Part shown: positions 10,063 through 18,361 of the stretch, piece by piece
Layout of the letters: every line of letters starts with the position of its first letter
Position numbering within the stretch: the first letter of the stretch is position 1
NCBI RefSeq assembly: GCF_947495205.1
Contig: NZ_CANLXV010000017.1
Span: forward strand, 1-43,809
Direction: 5' to 3'
Length of the DNA stretch: 43,809 bases
Source of the DNA: an uncultured Polaribacter sp.
GTDB lineage: Bacteria > Bacteroidota > Bacteroidia > Flavobacteriales > Flavobacteriaceae
Notes under the pieces: generated by a model
Seen by the model: the letters and a program-made list of their open reading frames with translations, nothing else
Databases searched by the model: none
What the model was told of the DNA's origin: nothing
Program-made: the position numbers and the translations under genes

Positions 10063-10731
10063 ATGAAAAAATGGCTTCTTATTCTTACTATTTTATTTTC
10101 AAGCTTTGGTATCTCACAAAATTTACCAAATAATTTTGTGTATTTAAACGATTTTGATGCAAGCATACAAACTGAATTAAGATACTACACAAACCATAAT
10201 TTTATTGGAAAACCCATAAATGGTTACAACAATAATTGCGTAATAATTTCTAAACCAGCAGCCAAAAAACTACAAATTATTCAGCAAAAATTATTAAAAG
10301 ACAACTTAAGCTTAAAAATTTTTGATGCTTATAGACCTCAAACTGCCGTAAATCATTTTGTTAAGTGGGCCAAAATATTAAATGATACCGTAATGAAACA
10401 GCAATATTACCCTAATGTTGCCAAATCTCAATTATTTAATCTGGGATATATCGCTTCTAAATCTGGCCACTCTAGAGGCAGCACTGTAGATTTAACACTT
10501 GTAGATTTACAAACGAATAAAGAGCTTGATATGGGTAGCTCTTATGATTTTTTTGGAGAAGTGTCACATCCTTTTTATAAAAACATCACTTCAGAACAGA
10601 AAAAAAACCGCTTTCTATTAAGAAATATCATGATAAATAACGGTTTTATTCCTTATAACAATGAATGGTGGCATTTCACCTTAAAAAACGAACCTTTTCC
10701 TAAAACTTATCATAATTTTATGGTTGAATAG
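10063..10731 (+). CDS. D-alanyl-D-alanine dipeptidase, VanX/DdpX type (peptidase M15D)
   Basis: 222 residues from the ATG that begins 'MKKWLLILTILFSSFGISQ', a clear Sec signal peptide. An in-frame ATG 69 nt upstream would destroy the signal peptide. The zinc site is complete: 'SGHSRGSTVDLTLVD' carries the Ser-x-His and Asp ligands, and 'EWWHFTL' carries the catalytic Glu and the third ligand His. 'DAYRPQTAVNHFVKWA' is the conserved substrate-binding Arg segment. The enzyme hydrolyses D-Ala-D-Ala. No vanH/vanA partners are nearby, so periplasmic peptidoglycan turnover or D-Ala scavenging is more likely than vancomycin resistance. Confidence 0.92.
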   Translation: MKKWLLILTILFSSFGISQNLPNNFVYLNDFDASIQTELRYYTNHNFIGKPINGYNNNCVIISKPAAKKLQIIQQKLLKDNLSLKIFDAYRPQTAVNHFVKWAKILNDTVMKQQYYPNVAKSQLFNLGYIASKSGHSRGSTVDLTLVDLQTNKELDMGSSYDFFGEVSHPFYKNITSEQKKNRFLLRNIMINNGFIPYNNEWWHFTLKNEPFPKTYHNFMVE

Positions 10732-10774
10732 CAAATTTTAACAAAATAGAAATGTCAGCCTTTAAAATCGGCAT

Positions 10775-10782
10775 TATATTTG
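10775..10782 (+). promoter_or_regulatory. -7 box for the secreted protein gene at 10808
   Basis: TATATTTG matches TAnnTTTG, ending 25 nt before the ATG. No -33 TTG recognised. Confidence 0.4.
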
Positions 10783-10807
10783 TTAATGTTGATGTAAATG
10801 ATAGTTC

Positions 10808-11479
10808 ATGGCCAATTTAAATCGTAATCTTTTTATAACTTTTTGTTTGATATCTTCATTTTGTTTTGCACAATTAGACAAAACAAATGGAGGAAATAAT
10901 ACGAAAGGAAAAGTAAAAGCTTTGGTTATTAAAAACAGTAAAGTGTCAGAAAAACCAACCGCCATAGAATTAAATGGCGAAAATGGTTTTAAAAAAGCTT
11001 TTGATAAAGAACAAGAAAAATTAAAAAAAGAACAAGACCAAGCAAAACTCTTAAATAAAGGAGTAATCACGCAAAAAAAAATTCAAGAAGCTCGTTTTCT
11101 ACAAGCTTTTAAAAATATTAACGGTCAATATATATATCCAGTTATAGATCAAGATTTGGGTAGTTTTAGATCTAACGCAAAAAGTGTAAATATTATTTGT
11201 AGAGATTTTCAATACCCAGACGGCGATCGTGTAAGTATTGTTGTAAATGGTGTAGTTGTTGTGCATAATATTTTACTAGAACAACGTTACAAAAGCTTTA
11301 ACATTCCTTTAGAAGTAGGCATAAATAAAATATCATTTGTAGCACTAAACCAAGGAACTTCTGGCCCAAACACAGCTGCTTTTAAAGTATATAATGATGC
11401 TGGAATGCTATTATCTTCTAACGAGTGGAATTTGGCTACAGATGCCAAAGCAACCATAGCAATTGCAAAAGACAAATAA
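10808..11479 (+). CDS. Secreted protein of unknown function
   Basis: 223 residues with an N-terminal signal peptide ('LFITFCLISSFCFAQ'). A charged, Lys/Glu-rich helical stretch follows (about 55-90, 'FDKEQEKLKKEQDQAKLL'), then a C-terminal beta-rich region (about 120-215). The latter contains 'DGDRVSIVVNGVVVVHNILLE' and 'EVGINKISFVALNQGTSGPNTAAFKVY', reading like an immunoglobulin-like or carbohydrate-binding beta-sandwich ('NGxxV...L..GxNxI.F.A.N.G'). It lies 123 bp before pdhA in the same direction but is separated by a pdhA promoter. I recognise no named family. Confidence 0.75.
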   Translation: MANLNRNLFITFCLISSFCFAQLDKTNGGNNTKGKVKALVIKNSKVSEKPTAIELNGENGFKKAFDKEQEKLKKEQDQAKLLNKGVITQKKIQEARFLQAFKNINGQYIYPVIDQDLGSFRSNAKSVNIICRDFQYPDGDRVSIVVNGVVVVHNILLEQRYKSFNIPLEVGINKISFVALNQGTSGPNTAAFKVYNDAGMLLSSNEWNLATDAKATIAIAKDK

Positions 11480-11536
11480 ATTTCTTTTTTTTTATTAAAA
11501 TACCCTTCACACGTTTTTTTATTCATTAAAAACAGT

Positions 11537-11544
11537 TATTTTTG
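11537..11544 (+). promoter_or_regulatory. -7 box of the pdhA-pdhC operon
   Basis: TATTTTTG fits TAnnTTTG and lies 58 nt before the pdhA ATG. The leader is strikingly A/C-rich and almost free of G. No clear -33 TTG. Confidence 0.4.
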
Positions 11545-11602
11545 TATTTCGATTATTACAAATTAAAACACAATAATCTAAAACAAACAACAATACAACA
11601 GG

Positions 11603-12592
11603 ATGAAAAAAATCACCAAACAAACCTATTTAGATTGGTACAAAGACATGCTTTTTTGGCGTAAGTTCGAAGACAAATTAGCTTCTGTTTACATTCAACA
11701 AAAAGTTAGAGGTTTCTTGCATTTATACAACGGTCAAGAAGCAATTTTAGCAGGTGCATTGCATGCAATGGATCTTACCAAAGACAAAATGATTACTGCA
11801 TACAGAAATCACGTACAACCTATTGGTATGGGAGAAGATCCTAAACGTGTTATGGCAGAATTATTTGGTAAAGTTACAGGTACCTCTAAAGGTATGGGTG
11901 GTTCTATGCATATTTTTTCTAAAGAACACCGTTTTTATGGTGGTCATGGTATTGTAGGTGGTCAAATTCCTTTAGGAGCAGGACTTGCTTTTGCTGATAA
12001 GTATAAAGGTAGCGACGCAGTTACTTTAACTTGTTTTGGTGATGGTGCTGCAAGACAAGGTTCTTTACACGAAGCGTTTAACATGGCAATGCTATGGAAA
12101 CTTCCTGTTATTTTTATTGTTGAAAATAATGGTTATGCAATGGGAACTTCTGTAGAAAGAACTGCAAATCATGACGATATTTGGAAACTTGGTTTAGGTT
12201 ATGAAATGCCATGTGGACCTGTAGATGCAATGAACCCTATTAAAGTGGCAGAAGCTGTAGATGAAGCAATTCAAAGAGCAAGACGTGGTGATGGACCAAC
12301 TTTCTTAGAAATGAAAACATACAGATATAGAGGACACTCAATGTCTGATGCACAACATTATAGAACAAAAGACGAAGTTGAAGAGTACAAAAAAATAGAT
12401 CCTATTACGCAAGTAAAGAATATTATTTTAGAAAAAGAGTACGCAACAGAAGAAGAAATTGCTGCAATTGATAAAGATGTGAAAAGCAAGGTTAAGGAAT
12501 GTGAAAAATTCGCAGAAGAGTCTCCTTTCCCAGAAGTGCAACAATTGTATGACATGGTATATGAACAAGAAGATTATCCTTTTATAAGTTAA
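11603..12592 (+). CDS. pdhA: Pyruvate dehydrogenase E1 component, alpha subunit
   Basis: A 329-residue thiamine-diphosphate enzyme subunit that decarboxylates pyruvate in the PDH complex. It shows 'MGGSMHIFSKEHRFYGGHGIVGGQIPLGAGLA', the TPP motif 'CFGDGAARQGSLHEAFNMAMLWKLPVIFIVENNGYAMGTS' (GDG to NN), and the phosphoregulation-type loop 'YRYRGHSMSD'. The length matches heterotetrameric E1 alpha subunits. It is followed after 3 bp by the E2 gene, so the two are translationally close. The E1 beta subunit is not in the window and must be elsewhere. Confidence 0.96.
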   Translation: MKKITKQTYLDWYKDMLFWRKFEDKLASVYIQQKVRGFLHLYNGQEAILAGALHAMDLTKDKMITAYRNHVQPIGMGEDPKRVMAELFGKVTGTSKGMGGSMHIFSKEHRFYGGHGIVGGQIPLGAGLAFADKYKGSDAVTLTCFGDGAARQGSLHEAFNMAMLWKLPVIFIVENNGYAMGTSVERTANHDDIWKLGLGYEMPCGPVDAMNPIKVAEAVDEAIQRARRGDGPTFLEMKTYRYRGHSMSDAQHYRTKDEVEEYKKIDPITQVKNIILEKEYATEEEIAAIDKDVKSKVKECEKFAEESPFPEVQQLYDMVYEQEDYPFIS

Positions 12593-12595
12593 AAT

Positions 12596-14236
12596 ATGGC
12601 TACAGTAGTAAATATGCCGCGTTTAAGTGACACCATGGAAGAAGGTGTTGTGGCAAAATGGTTAAAAAATGTTGGAGATAATATTGAAGAAGGCGATATT
12701 TTAGCAGAAATAGAAACAGATAAAGCTACAATGGAGTTTGAATCTTTTCACGAAGGTGTTTTATTACACATTGGCGTGCAAGAAGGTGAAACCTCTCCAG
12801 TAGATACTTTATTAGCTATTATTGGTGAAAAAGACGAAGATATTACTGCTCTTTTGAGTGGAGATACAGCCCCAGCAAAAACAGAAGAAAAAGAAGAAAG
12901 TAATTCCAATTCTTCTGAAAAAACAGAAACAACCTCAACTTCAGTTACAATACCTGATGGAGTACAAGTAATAACAATGCCTCGTTTAAGTGATACGATG
13001 ACGGATGGTACAGTTGCTACTTGGCTAAAGAAGAAAGGTGACGCTGTTGAAGAAGGTGATATTTTAGCCGAAATAGAAACGGACAAAGCTACAATGGAGT
13101 TTGAGTCTTTTTATGAAGGTACACTTTTGTACATTGGTACACAAGAAGGAGAAACAGCTCCTGTAGATAGCCTATTAGCAATTATTGGTCCTGAAGGAAC
13201 AGATGTAGAGGCTATTGTTGCCAATGGTGGTGCTACTAGTACTGCTGATGTTAAAGAAGAAAAAACTTCTGAAACTACTTCAACCAAAGAAGAACCAAAA
13301 ACAGAAGCATCAAATACATCTGCAAATTCTACAAGTACAAATTCAAACGGAGGAAGAATTTTTGCCTCTCCACTTGCAAAGAAAATTGCAGCAGATAAAG
13401 GTATTAATCTTGCTGATGTAAATGGTTCTGGTGAAAACGGTAGAATAATTAAAAAAGATGTAGAAAACTACACACCTGCTGCAAAACCTGCAGTAGCTAA
13501 TAATACTGCTGAAACTAGTGGTGCAACTGCAATGAATTTTGTAGCTGTTGGTGAAGAAAAATCTGAAGAGGTTAAAAACTCTCAAATGCGTAAAGCAATT
13601 GCTAAATCTTTAGGAAACTCTAAGTTTTCTGCTCCAGATTTTAGTCTAAATATTGAAGTTGACATGGACAATGCAATGGCTTCAAGAAAAACAATCAATG
13701 CAATTCCAGATACTAAAGTATCTTTTAATGATATGGTTGTTAAGGCTTGTGCAATGGCATTACAAAAACACCCTCAAGTAAATACATCTTGGTCAGAAGC
13801 AAATACAATTTATCACTCTCACATACATGTTGGTGTTGCTGTTGCTGTTGCAGATGGTTTATTAGTACCTGTTATTAAGCATACAAATCAATTAAGTTTA
13901 ACTCAAATTGGTGCTGGTGTAAGAGATTTAGCTGGTAAAGCAAGAAACAAGAAAATTGCTCCTGCAGAAATGCAAGGAAGTACATTTACAGTTTCTAACC
14001 TAGGTATGTTTGGTATAGAGAATTTTAATTCTATTATCAATCAACCTAACTCTGCAATTTTATCTGTTGGTGCTATTGTTGAAAAACCTGTAGTTAAAAA
14101 CGGACAAATAGTTGTTGGAAACACAATGAAGTTAACTTTAACTTGCGACCACAGAACAGTAGATGGTGCTGTTGGTGCAGCATTTTTACAAACATTAAAA
14201 ACATTTATAGAAAATCCGGTTACAATGTTAGCCTAG
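12596..14236 (+). CDS. pdhC: Dihydrolipoamide acetyltransferase, E2 of pyruvate dehydrogenase
   Basis: 546 residues that transfer the acetyl group from E1 to CoA. There are two N-terminal lipoyl domains (1-80 and about 125-200) with lipoylated lysines K43 and K164 in 'EIETDKATMEFES'. Ala/Thr/Ser/Glu-rich linkers join them to a peripheral-subunit-binding domain (about 251-290, 'ASPLAKKIAADKGINL'). The catalytic domain (about 320-546) ends with the active-site 'DHRTVDG', His519. The two lipoyl domains are near-copies at the DNA level, suggesting recent duplication or gene conversion. A terminator follows 24 bp after the stop. Confidence 0.96.
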   Translation: MATVVNMPRLSDTMEEGVVAKWLKNVGDNIEEGDILAEIETDKATMEFESFHEGVLLHIGVQEGETSPVDTLLAIIGEKDEDITALLSGDTAPAKTEEKEESNSNSSEKTETTSTSVTIPDGVQVITMPRLSDTMTDGTVATWLKKKGDAVEEGDILAEIETDKATMEFESFYEGTLLYIGTQEGETAPVDSLLAIIGPEGTDVEAIVANGGATSTADVKEEKTSETTSTKEEPKTEASNTSANSTSTNSNGGRIFASPLAKKIAADKGINLADVNGSGENGRIIKKDVENYTPAAKPAVANNTAETSGATAMNFVAVGEEKSEEVKNSQMRKAIAKSLGNSKFSAPDFSLNIEVDMDNAMASRKTINAIPDTKVSFNDMVVKACAMALQKHPQVNTSWSEANTIYHSHIHVGVAVAVADGLLVPVIKHTNQLSLTQIGAGVRDLAGKARNKKIAPAEMQGSTFTVSNLGMFGIENFNSIINQPNSAILSVGAIVEKPVVKNGQIVVGNTMKLTLTCDHRTVDGAVGAAFLQTLKTFIENPVTMLA

Positions 14237-14258
14237 TTTCTTTAAAAGTAAATATTAT

Positions 14259-14290
14259 AAATCCCAAACACTTAAGTTTGGGATTTTTTA
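14259..14290 (+). terminator. Terminator of the pdhA-pdhC operon
   Basis: The 9-bp stem ATCCCAAAC/GTTTGGGAT has a 6-nt loop and is followed by a T tract on the plus strand. Confidence 0.88.
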
Positions 14291-14530
14291 TTTTTAAGAT
14301 ATACTTACTTTATATATCATAGTGGTTTATACTTTATTGCACATCATCTAAAAGTACTGGAAACCACTTATATTAGAAATTATTAATTTCTTATTCAAAC
14401 TCAAATTAATTAGAACAAATAAAATGGTTTAAGATCTCTTAAGGTTAATAAGGGAATATTACCCAATTTGTTTTATAATCTTTGTAAATGAAATACTGCT
14501 TAATGAGTTGTATAGAAATAAGTGCATAAA
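14291..14530. other. Intergenic stretch, no gene seen
   Basis: Between two convergent terminators. It holds stop codons in all frames, no tRNA-like cloverleaf and no repeat shared with the rest of the window. The longest ATG reading frame here is about 14 codons. Confidence 0.5.
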
Positions 14531-14559
14531 AAATGCTTTAATCTGAGATTAAAGCATTT
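14531..14559 (-). terminator. Terminator of the DUF6263-like gene
   Basis: A perfect 13-bp stem (AAATGCTTTAATC/GATTAAAGCATTT) with a 3-nt loop is followed on the minus strand by T6, downstream of the gene at 14582. Confidence 0.9.
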
Positions 14560-14581
14560 AGAAATTTACTTTATTAAATGT

Positions 14582-15322
14582 TTACAATTTAGTTATTGTA
14601 CTTTTTGTTTTAACCACCATTTTAGAACCTTCTGCACCCATGGTAACTTCAATATCTGCTAAGTTTTGTATACCTGTTGCAATATCTATCTCTAAACTAC
14701 CTTTTACCACACCCTTTACAGCTCCAGAAACATCTCCTGTTACAGCTACAAACACTTTACCATTTTCTATTTTGGTAACTGTAAAAATCATCTTTGTTAC
14801 TGCACCTTGCATACTGTTTTCATCTGACCAAGTAGATCCAACAGAAACTTTTTCTTCTGGATATTTTACACTTTGTTTTTGATTCACAAATTGAGCCATC
14901 GCAGGTGTAACTGGTTCTACTTTAACATCTATAATTTCACCTTTATGGGTTACCTTAGAAAAAATAGTTGCTTTTAGCATTGGATCCATTTGCTGTTTCA
15001 TCATTTTACCCATTTGATCTAAATCTTCCTCTTTCATGGTAGAATCAAAACTCATAATTTGACCAGCCTGCAACATATTCATGTTAATCTTTTTAATTTG
15101 AGATTCTGTGTTAATAGTATCTCCCAAAATACTGCTCGCTTTCATTTCCATAGACATTTTAATATCTAAACCACCTTGAGCACCCATATCTTGAGAAACA
15201 TCTTGGGTTACCACAAAAACATCTCCTGGAGAATAATTTAATCTTAATAAAACAGATTTTTGAGCGGCAATATTTAATGTTGATAATACAACAAACAACA
15301 TTAGGATTTTTTTCATTTTCAT
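14582..15322 (-). CDS. Secreted DUF6263-like protein
   Basis: 246 residues with a signal peptide ('MKMKKILMLFVVLSTLNIAAQ'). The start may be the first or third Met. The mature protein is beta-rich and Met-rich in the middle ('DLDQMGKMMKQQMDPML'). It contains 'YPEEKVSVGSTWSDENSM' and 'IENGKVFVAVTGDVSGAVKGVVKGSLEIDIATG', the layout of Bacteroidota DUF6263 periplasmic proteins. No active-site residues stand out, so a binding or structural role is more likely than catalysis. It is a single-gene unit with its own terminator. Confidence 0.75.
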   Translation of the reverse strand: MKMKKILMLFVVLSTLNIAAQKSVLLRLNYSPGDVFVVTQDVSQDMGAQGGLDIKMSMEMKASSILGDTINTESQIKKINMNMLQAGQIMSFDSTMKEEDLDQMGKMMKQQMDPMLKATIFSKVTHKGEIIDVKVEPVTPAMAQFVNQKQSVKYPEEKVSVGSTWSDENSMQGAVTKMIFTVTKIENGKVFVAVTGDVSGAVKGVVKGSLEIDIATGIQNLADIEVTMGAEGSKMVVKTKSTITKL

Positions 15323-15376
15323 AAATTATAATTTAAAGGTTAAGGTTATTACTTACGAAGATACTATTTTCCATAA

Positions 15377-15403
15377 AAAAACGCCCATAAAAAAGGGCGT
15401 TTT
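15377..15403 (-). terminator. Terminator of the E2 gene at 15424
   Basis: The stem AAAACGCCC/GGGCGTTTT encloses an A/T loop and lies about 20 bp after the stop codon of the minus-strand E2 gene. Confidence 0.85.
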
Positions 15404-15423
15404 ATAAATTTAAATACAGACAA

Positions 15424-16770
15424 TTAAAAGTCTTGGTTTACATCCCAAGCTTCTAGTATATCTTTAAAAGTTTTAATAAACATACCGCCTAATGCGCCGT
15501 TTACAACACGATGATCATAAGAGTGAGAAACCATCATTTTTTGTCTAATCCCTATAAAATCTCCTTCTGGTGTTTCTATTACAGCTGGCATTTTCCTTAT
15601 TGCCCCCAAAGCTAAAATAGCCACCTGTGGCTGATTAATTATTGGTGTTCCTGTAATAGAACCAAAACTACCAACGTTAGTAACTGTATAAGTTCCGTCT
15701 TGAATTTCATCTGGCTTTAATGCATTGTTTCTAGCTCTTGTTGCCAAATCATTTACTGCTTTGGTAATGCCTACTAAATTTAATTGATCGGCATTTCTAA
15801 TTACAGGTACAATTAAATTACCATCTGGTAAGGCAGCTGCCATACCTAAATTGATATTTTTCTTTTTAATAATTGTATCGTCTTTAACAGAAATGTTAAT
15901 TAATGGGTATTTCTTAATTGTTTGAGCAACTGCTTGCATTAATATTGGCGTAAAAGTTAACTTTTCTCCTTCTCTTTTTAAGAAAGCATCCTTTACTTTA
16001 TTACGCCATTTTACAATATTGGTAACATCTATTTCTATAAAAGATTGCACGTGTGCAGATGTTTGTATAGAGTTTACCATATGTTTAGCCACCAACTTGC
16101 CCATTCTAGAAATCTCTATAACCTCGTCTGATCTATTTGCTACAATAGGCGCTACTTTTGCATTGCTTTGTTGGTCATTAATTTGAAACTTATTTTCAAC
16201 CTGAACTGTAGCTTTATTTTGTACAACTGTCTCCTTTACTTCTTCTTTATTTTGAACATAGTTTAATATGTCTTCTTTAGTTACTCGGCCTTCTTTACCT
16301 GAACCAACAATAGAAGCTAACTCGTCTTGGGAAATACCTTCTGTTTGTGCAATATTTCTAACCAAAGGAGAGTAAAACTTACCTGCATCTGAGGTTTTTA
16401 AAATTGGTGTTTCTTTAACTTGATTGGCTAACGCTACACTTTCTTCAATTGCCTGTATATTTACATTTGGTACTTCTAAAGTATTACTATTGTCTGATAT
16501 TGTTACTTTTTCGCTAGAAGTATCATCTCCCTCAATTTCTATAATAGCAAGTGTTTGTCCTACGCTTACCACAGCATCTTTTTCAAAAAGAATTTCAACC
16601 AAAACACCTTCCACTTCAGAAGGAACTTCAGAATCTACTTTATCTGTAGCAATTTCTACAACAGCTTCATCTAATTCTATAGTATCTCCTACTTCTTTTA
16701 ACCAAGAGGTAATTGTTGCTTCTGCAACGCTTTCTCCCATCTTTGGTAGCTTTAATTCGAATCTTGCCAT
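15424..16770 (-). CDS. 2-oxoacid dehydrogenase E2 (dihydrolipoamide acyltransferase)
   Basis: About 448 residues from the ATG giving 'MARFELKLPKMGESVAEATI'. The frame extends 8 codons further to another ATG, but a TAnnTTTG box overlaps that region. There is one lipoyl domain (1-80; lipoyl Lys in 'VVEIATDKVDSEVPSE'), a subunit-binding domain (about 145-185, 'YSPLVRNIAQTEGISQDELASI') and a C-terminal catalytic domain ending in 'SYDHRVVNGALGG'. The 'DKVDSEVP' lipoyl context is that of branched-chain or 2-oxoglutarate E2s rather than pyruvate E2. A branched-chain 2-oxoacid role is my best guess. No E1 or E3 genes are adjacent. Confidence 0.92.
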   Translation of the reverse strand: MARFELKLPKMGESVAEATITSWLKEVGDTIELDEAVVEIATDKVDSEVPSEVEGVLVEILFEKDAVVSVGQTLAIIEIEGDDTSSEKVTISDNSNTLEVPNVNIQAIEESVALANQVKETPILKTSDAGKFYSPLVRNIAQTEGISQDELASIVGSGKEGRVTKEDILNYVQNKEEVKETVVQNKATVQVENKFQINDQQSNAKVAPIVANRSDEVIEISRMGKLVAKHMVNSIQTSAHVQSFIEIDVTNIVKWRNKVKDAFLKREGEKLTFTPILMQAVAQTIKKYPLINISVKDDTIIKKKNINLGMAAALPDGNLIVPVIRNADQLNLVGITKAVNDLATRARNNALKPDEIQDGTYTVTNVGSFGSITGTPIINQPQVAILALGAIRKMPAVIETPEGDFIGIRQKMMVSHSYDHRVVNGALGGMFIKTFKDILEAWDVNQDF

Positions 16771-16791
16771 TTCTCTTTTTTTAAACTTTTG

Positions 16792-16799
16792 CAAAAGTA
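16792..16799 (-). promoter_or_regulatory. -7 box of the E2 gene
   Basis: TACTTTTG on the minus strand matches TAnnTTTG, 21 nt upstream of the chosen ATG. It places transcription start downstream of the alternative upstream ATG and so decides the start. No -33 TTG found. Confidence 0.42.
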
Positions 16800-17042
16800 A
16801 TCAATTTCACTGATTTTTTAATGAGACAGAACTTAAAAAAAACACAAAAAAAAACCATATTAATTATTATATTTCTATAAAAAAAGTCATTACAAAGAAA
16901 ATATACCGATTTTCACACCATTTACACGTTTAATTTTATCAAATTCATAATTCAGTTGTAATGTAATTTTTCCTATTTACAATTAATTAATCAATAGTTT
17001 TCTAAAATGCTTTTACAGAATTTAGCTAAGTGTATAAAAACA
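16800..17042. other. AT-rich intergenic stretch, no gene seen
   Basis: Lies between the TPR-gene terminator and the E2 promoter. Very AT-rich, with no ORF or structured element recognised. Confidence 0.45.
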
Positions 17043-17074
17043 AAAAAACCGAAACTAAAAAGTTTCGGTTTTTT
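17043..17074 (-). terminator. Terminator of the gyrA-TPR operon
   Basis: The stem AAAAAACCGAAACT/AGTTTCGGTTTTTT has an AAAA loop and lies 21 bp after the TPR gene stop. Confidence 0.9.
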
Positions 17075-17094
17075 ACAAATTTATACAAGTAATA

Positions 17095-18345
17095 TTACAT
17101 ACCTCGCATTTTTTTAAAAACTACTCTTAAAGCGTCTGCTTTGGTGCTCATTTCTAAGGTATCATACATATTTAAAAGCGTTCTAACTGTATCTTCAGAT
17201 CTTTTTAAGCTATCTGCTTTTTCTAAATAAGGAATTGCTTCTCTATATAATTTTTTTTGCTTTTCCTTTAAAGCATCATACTTTTTAAAGTTAGACAAAT
17301 TGTTATTCATCTCATCAACAATTGTTTTTTCCTCAGAAAGCATGGCGATTGCTAAATTCATATAAGCATCTCCATAATCTGGCTTTAACTCAATTGCCTT
17401 TTTGTAATATTTTTTAGCGTCTTCTGCTTTGCCTTCGTTTGCATTTACAACACCTAAATTAAAAAACAAGGTAGGATTAGTTGGGTCTAGTTTAATTGCT
17501 TCTTGCATTAAACCTTCAAACTTATCCATTTTATTTAACTTAATATATAATTGTGCTTCATTTAAAATTAAGTTTACATCTTTTGGGTTTGCTTTTCTTG
17601 CTTCTTGCAAAGCGGTAATAGCCTCCTCTGTTTTTCCTTGATTAACATAAATATAACCAATATTTTTAATAATATCTGGCTTTTTAGAAGGTGTAGTTTC
17701 ATCTATTGGATTCTCATATTGTCCAATTTTAATCATATTAGCTCTATTTGCTTTACTACCAAGATTATCTACTTGTCCAGAAATTTTATTAGTGGCTTTA
17801 TAAATTGTTCTAATTCCTGTATACCCGATTTCTTTTAATTTTAAAAAATATTTTAAAGAAGTATCGTTATCTTTATTTAAAGAAGCACTAATTGCTGCAT
17901 TGTACAAAGATGCTGTGTCTTTAGGATTTAACTTATAAGTTAATGCAAAGTTTTTTGTAGCCTTTGGATAATCCTTTTTATCATTAAATTGGGAAACAGC
18001 TAAATTAGATACTTTATCTATTAAAGAAGTTAAAATAGGTTTTGCTTCTTTGGTATACTTTTGCTTACCTATTTCTTTTTCATAACTAAAAAGGTTATTA
18101 AAAGCTTCTGCAGCAGCTTCATATTTCTTTTTTCCTCCTAAGGCTTGACCTTGTAAAAAGTAATATTTTGCTTTGTATTTAGCATCCATTGTAGGTAACA
18201 TACCCTCTGTAGATTTTAAAGCAGTTAAAACTTCTGAATATTTTTTAGCCGCTAAAGCTTTCTCTGCCGTCTTTAATTCTTTTTTTTGACCAAAAGTAAC
18301 TAAAGACGCTAGTGCTAATGAAAGTGTTATAATTTGATTTTTCAT
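17095..18345 (-). CDS. TPR-repeat exported protein
   Basis: About 416 residues from the ATG beginning 'MKNQIITLSLALASLVTFGQ', a signal peptide. The same frame stays open upstream to 18459 into the end of gyrA, but that part is Lys/Met-rich, out of frame with gyrA and not a plausible N-terminus. Tetratricopeptide units are visible: residues about 20-60, 95-150 and especially 235-350 ('GYIYVNQGKTEEAITALQEA', 'NLGVVNANEGKAEDAKKYYK'). A Lys/Glu-rich C-terminus follows. It is probably a periplasmic scaffold. It sits 16 bp after gyrA, so is likely co-transcribed with it; a functional link to gyrase is not implied. Confidence 0.85.
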   Translation of the reverse strand: MKNQIITLSLALASLVTFGQKKELKTAEKALAAKKYSEVLTALKSTEGMLPTMDAKYKAKYYFLQGQALGGKKKYEAAAEAFNNLFSYEKEIGKQKYTKEAKPILTSLIDKVSNLAVSQFNDKKDYPKATKNFALTYKLNPKDTASLYNAAISASLNKDNDTSLKYFLKLKEIGYTGIRTIYKATNKISGQVDNLGSKANRANMIKIGQYENPIDETTPSKKPDIIKNIGYIYVNQGKTEEAITALQEARKANPKDVNLILNEAQLYIKLNKMDKFEGLMQEAIKLDPTNPTLFFNLGVVNANEGKAEDAKKYYKKAIELKPDYGDAYMNLAIAMLSEEKTIVDEMNNNLSNFKKYDALKEKQKKLYREAIPYLEKADSLKRSEDTVRTLLNMYDTLEMSTKADALRVVFKKMRGM

Positions 18346-18361
18346 TTTATAATTATTTAAT

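Noticed and set aside
10063..10731. Vancomycin resistance gene vanX
   Set aside because: A Sec signal peptide and lack of vanH/vanA neighbours point to a housekeeping dipeptidase.
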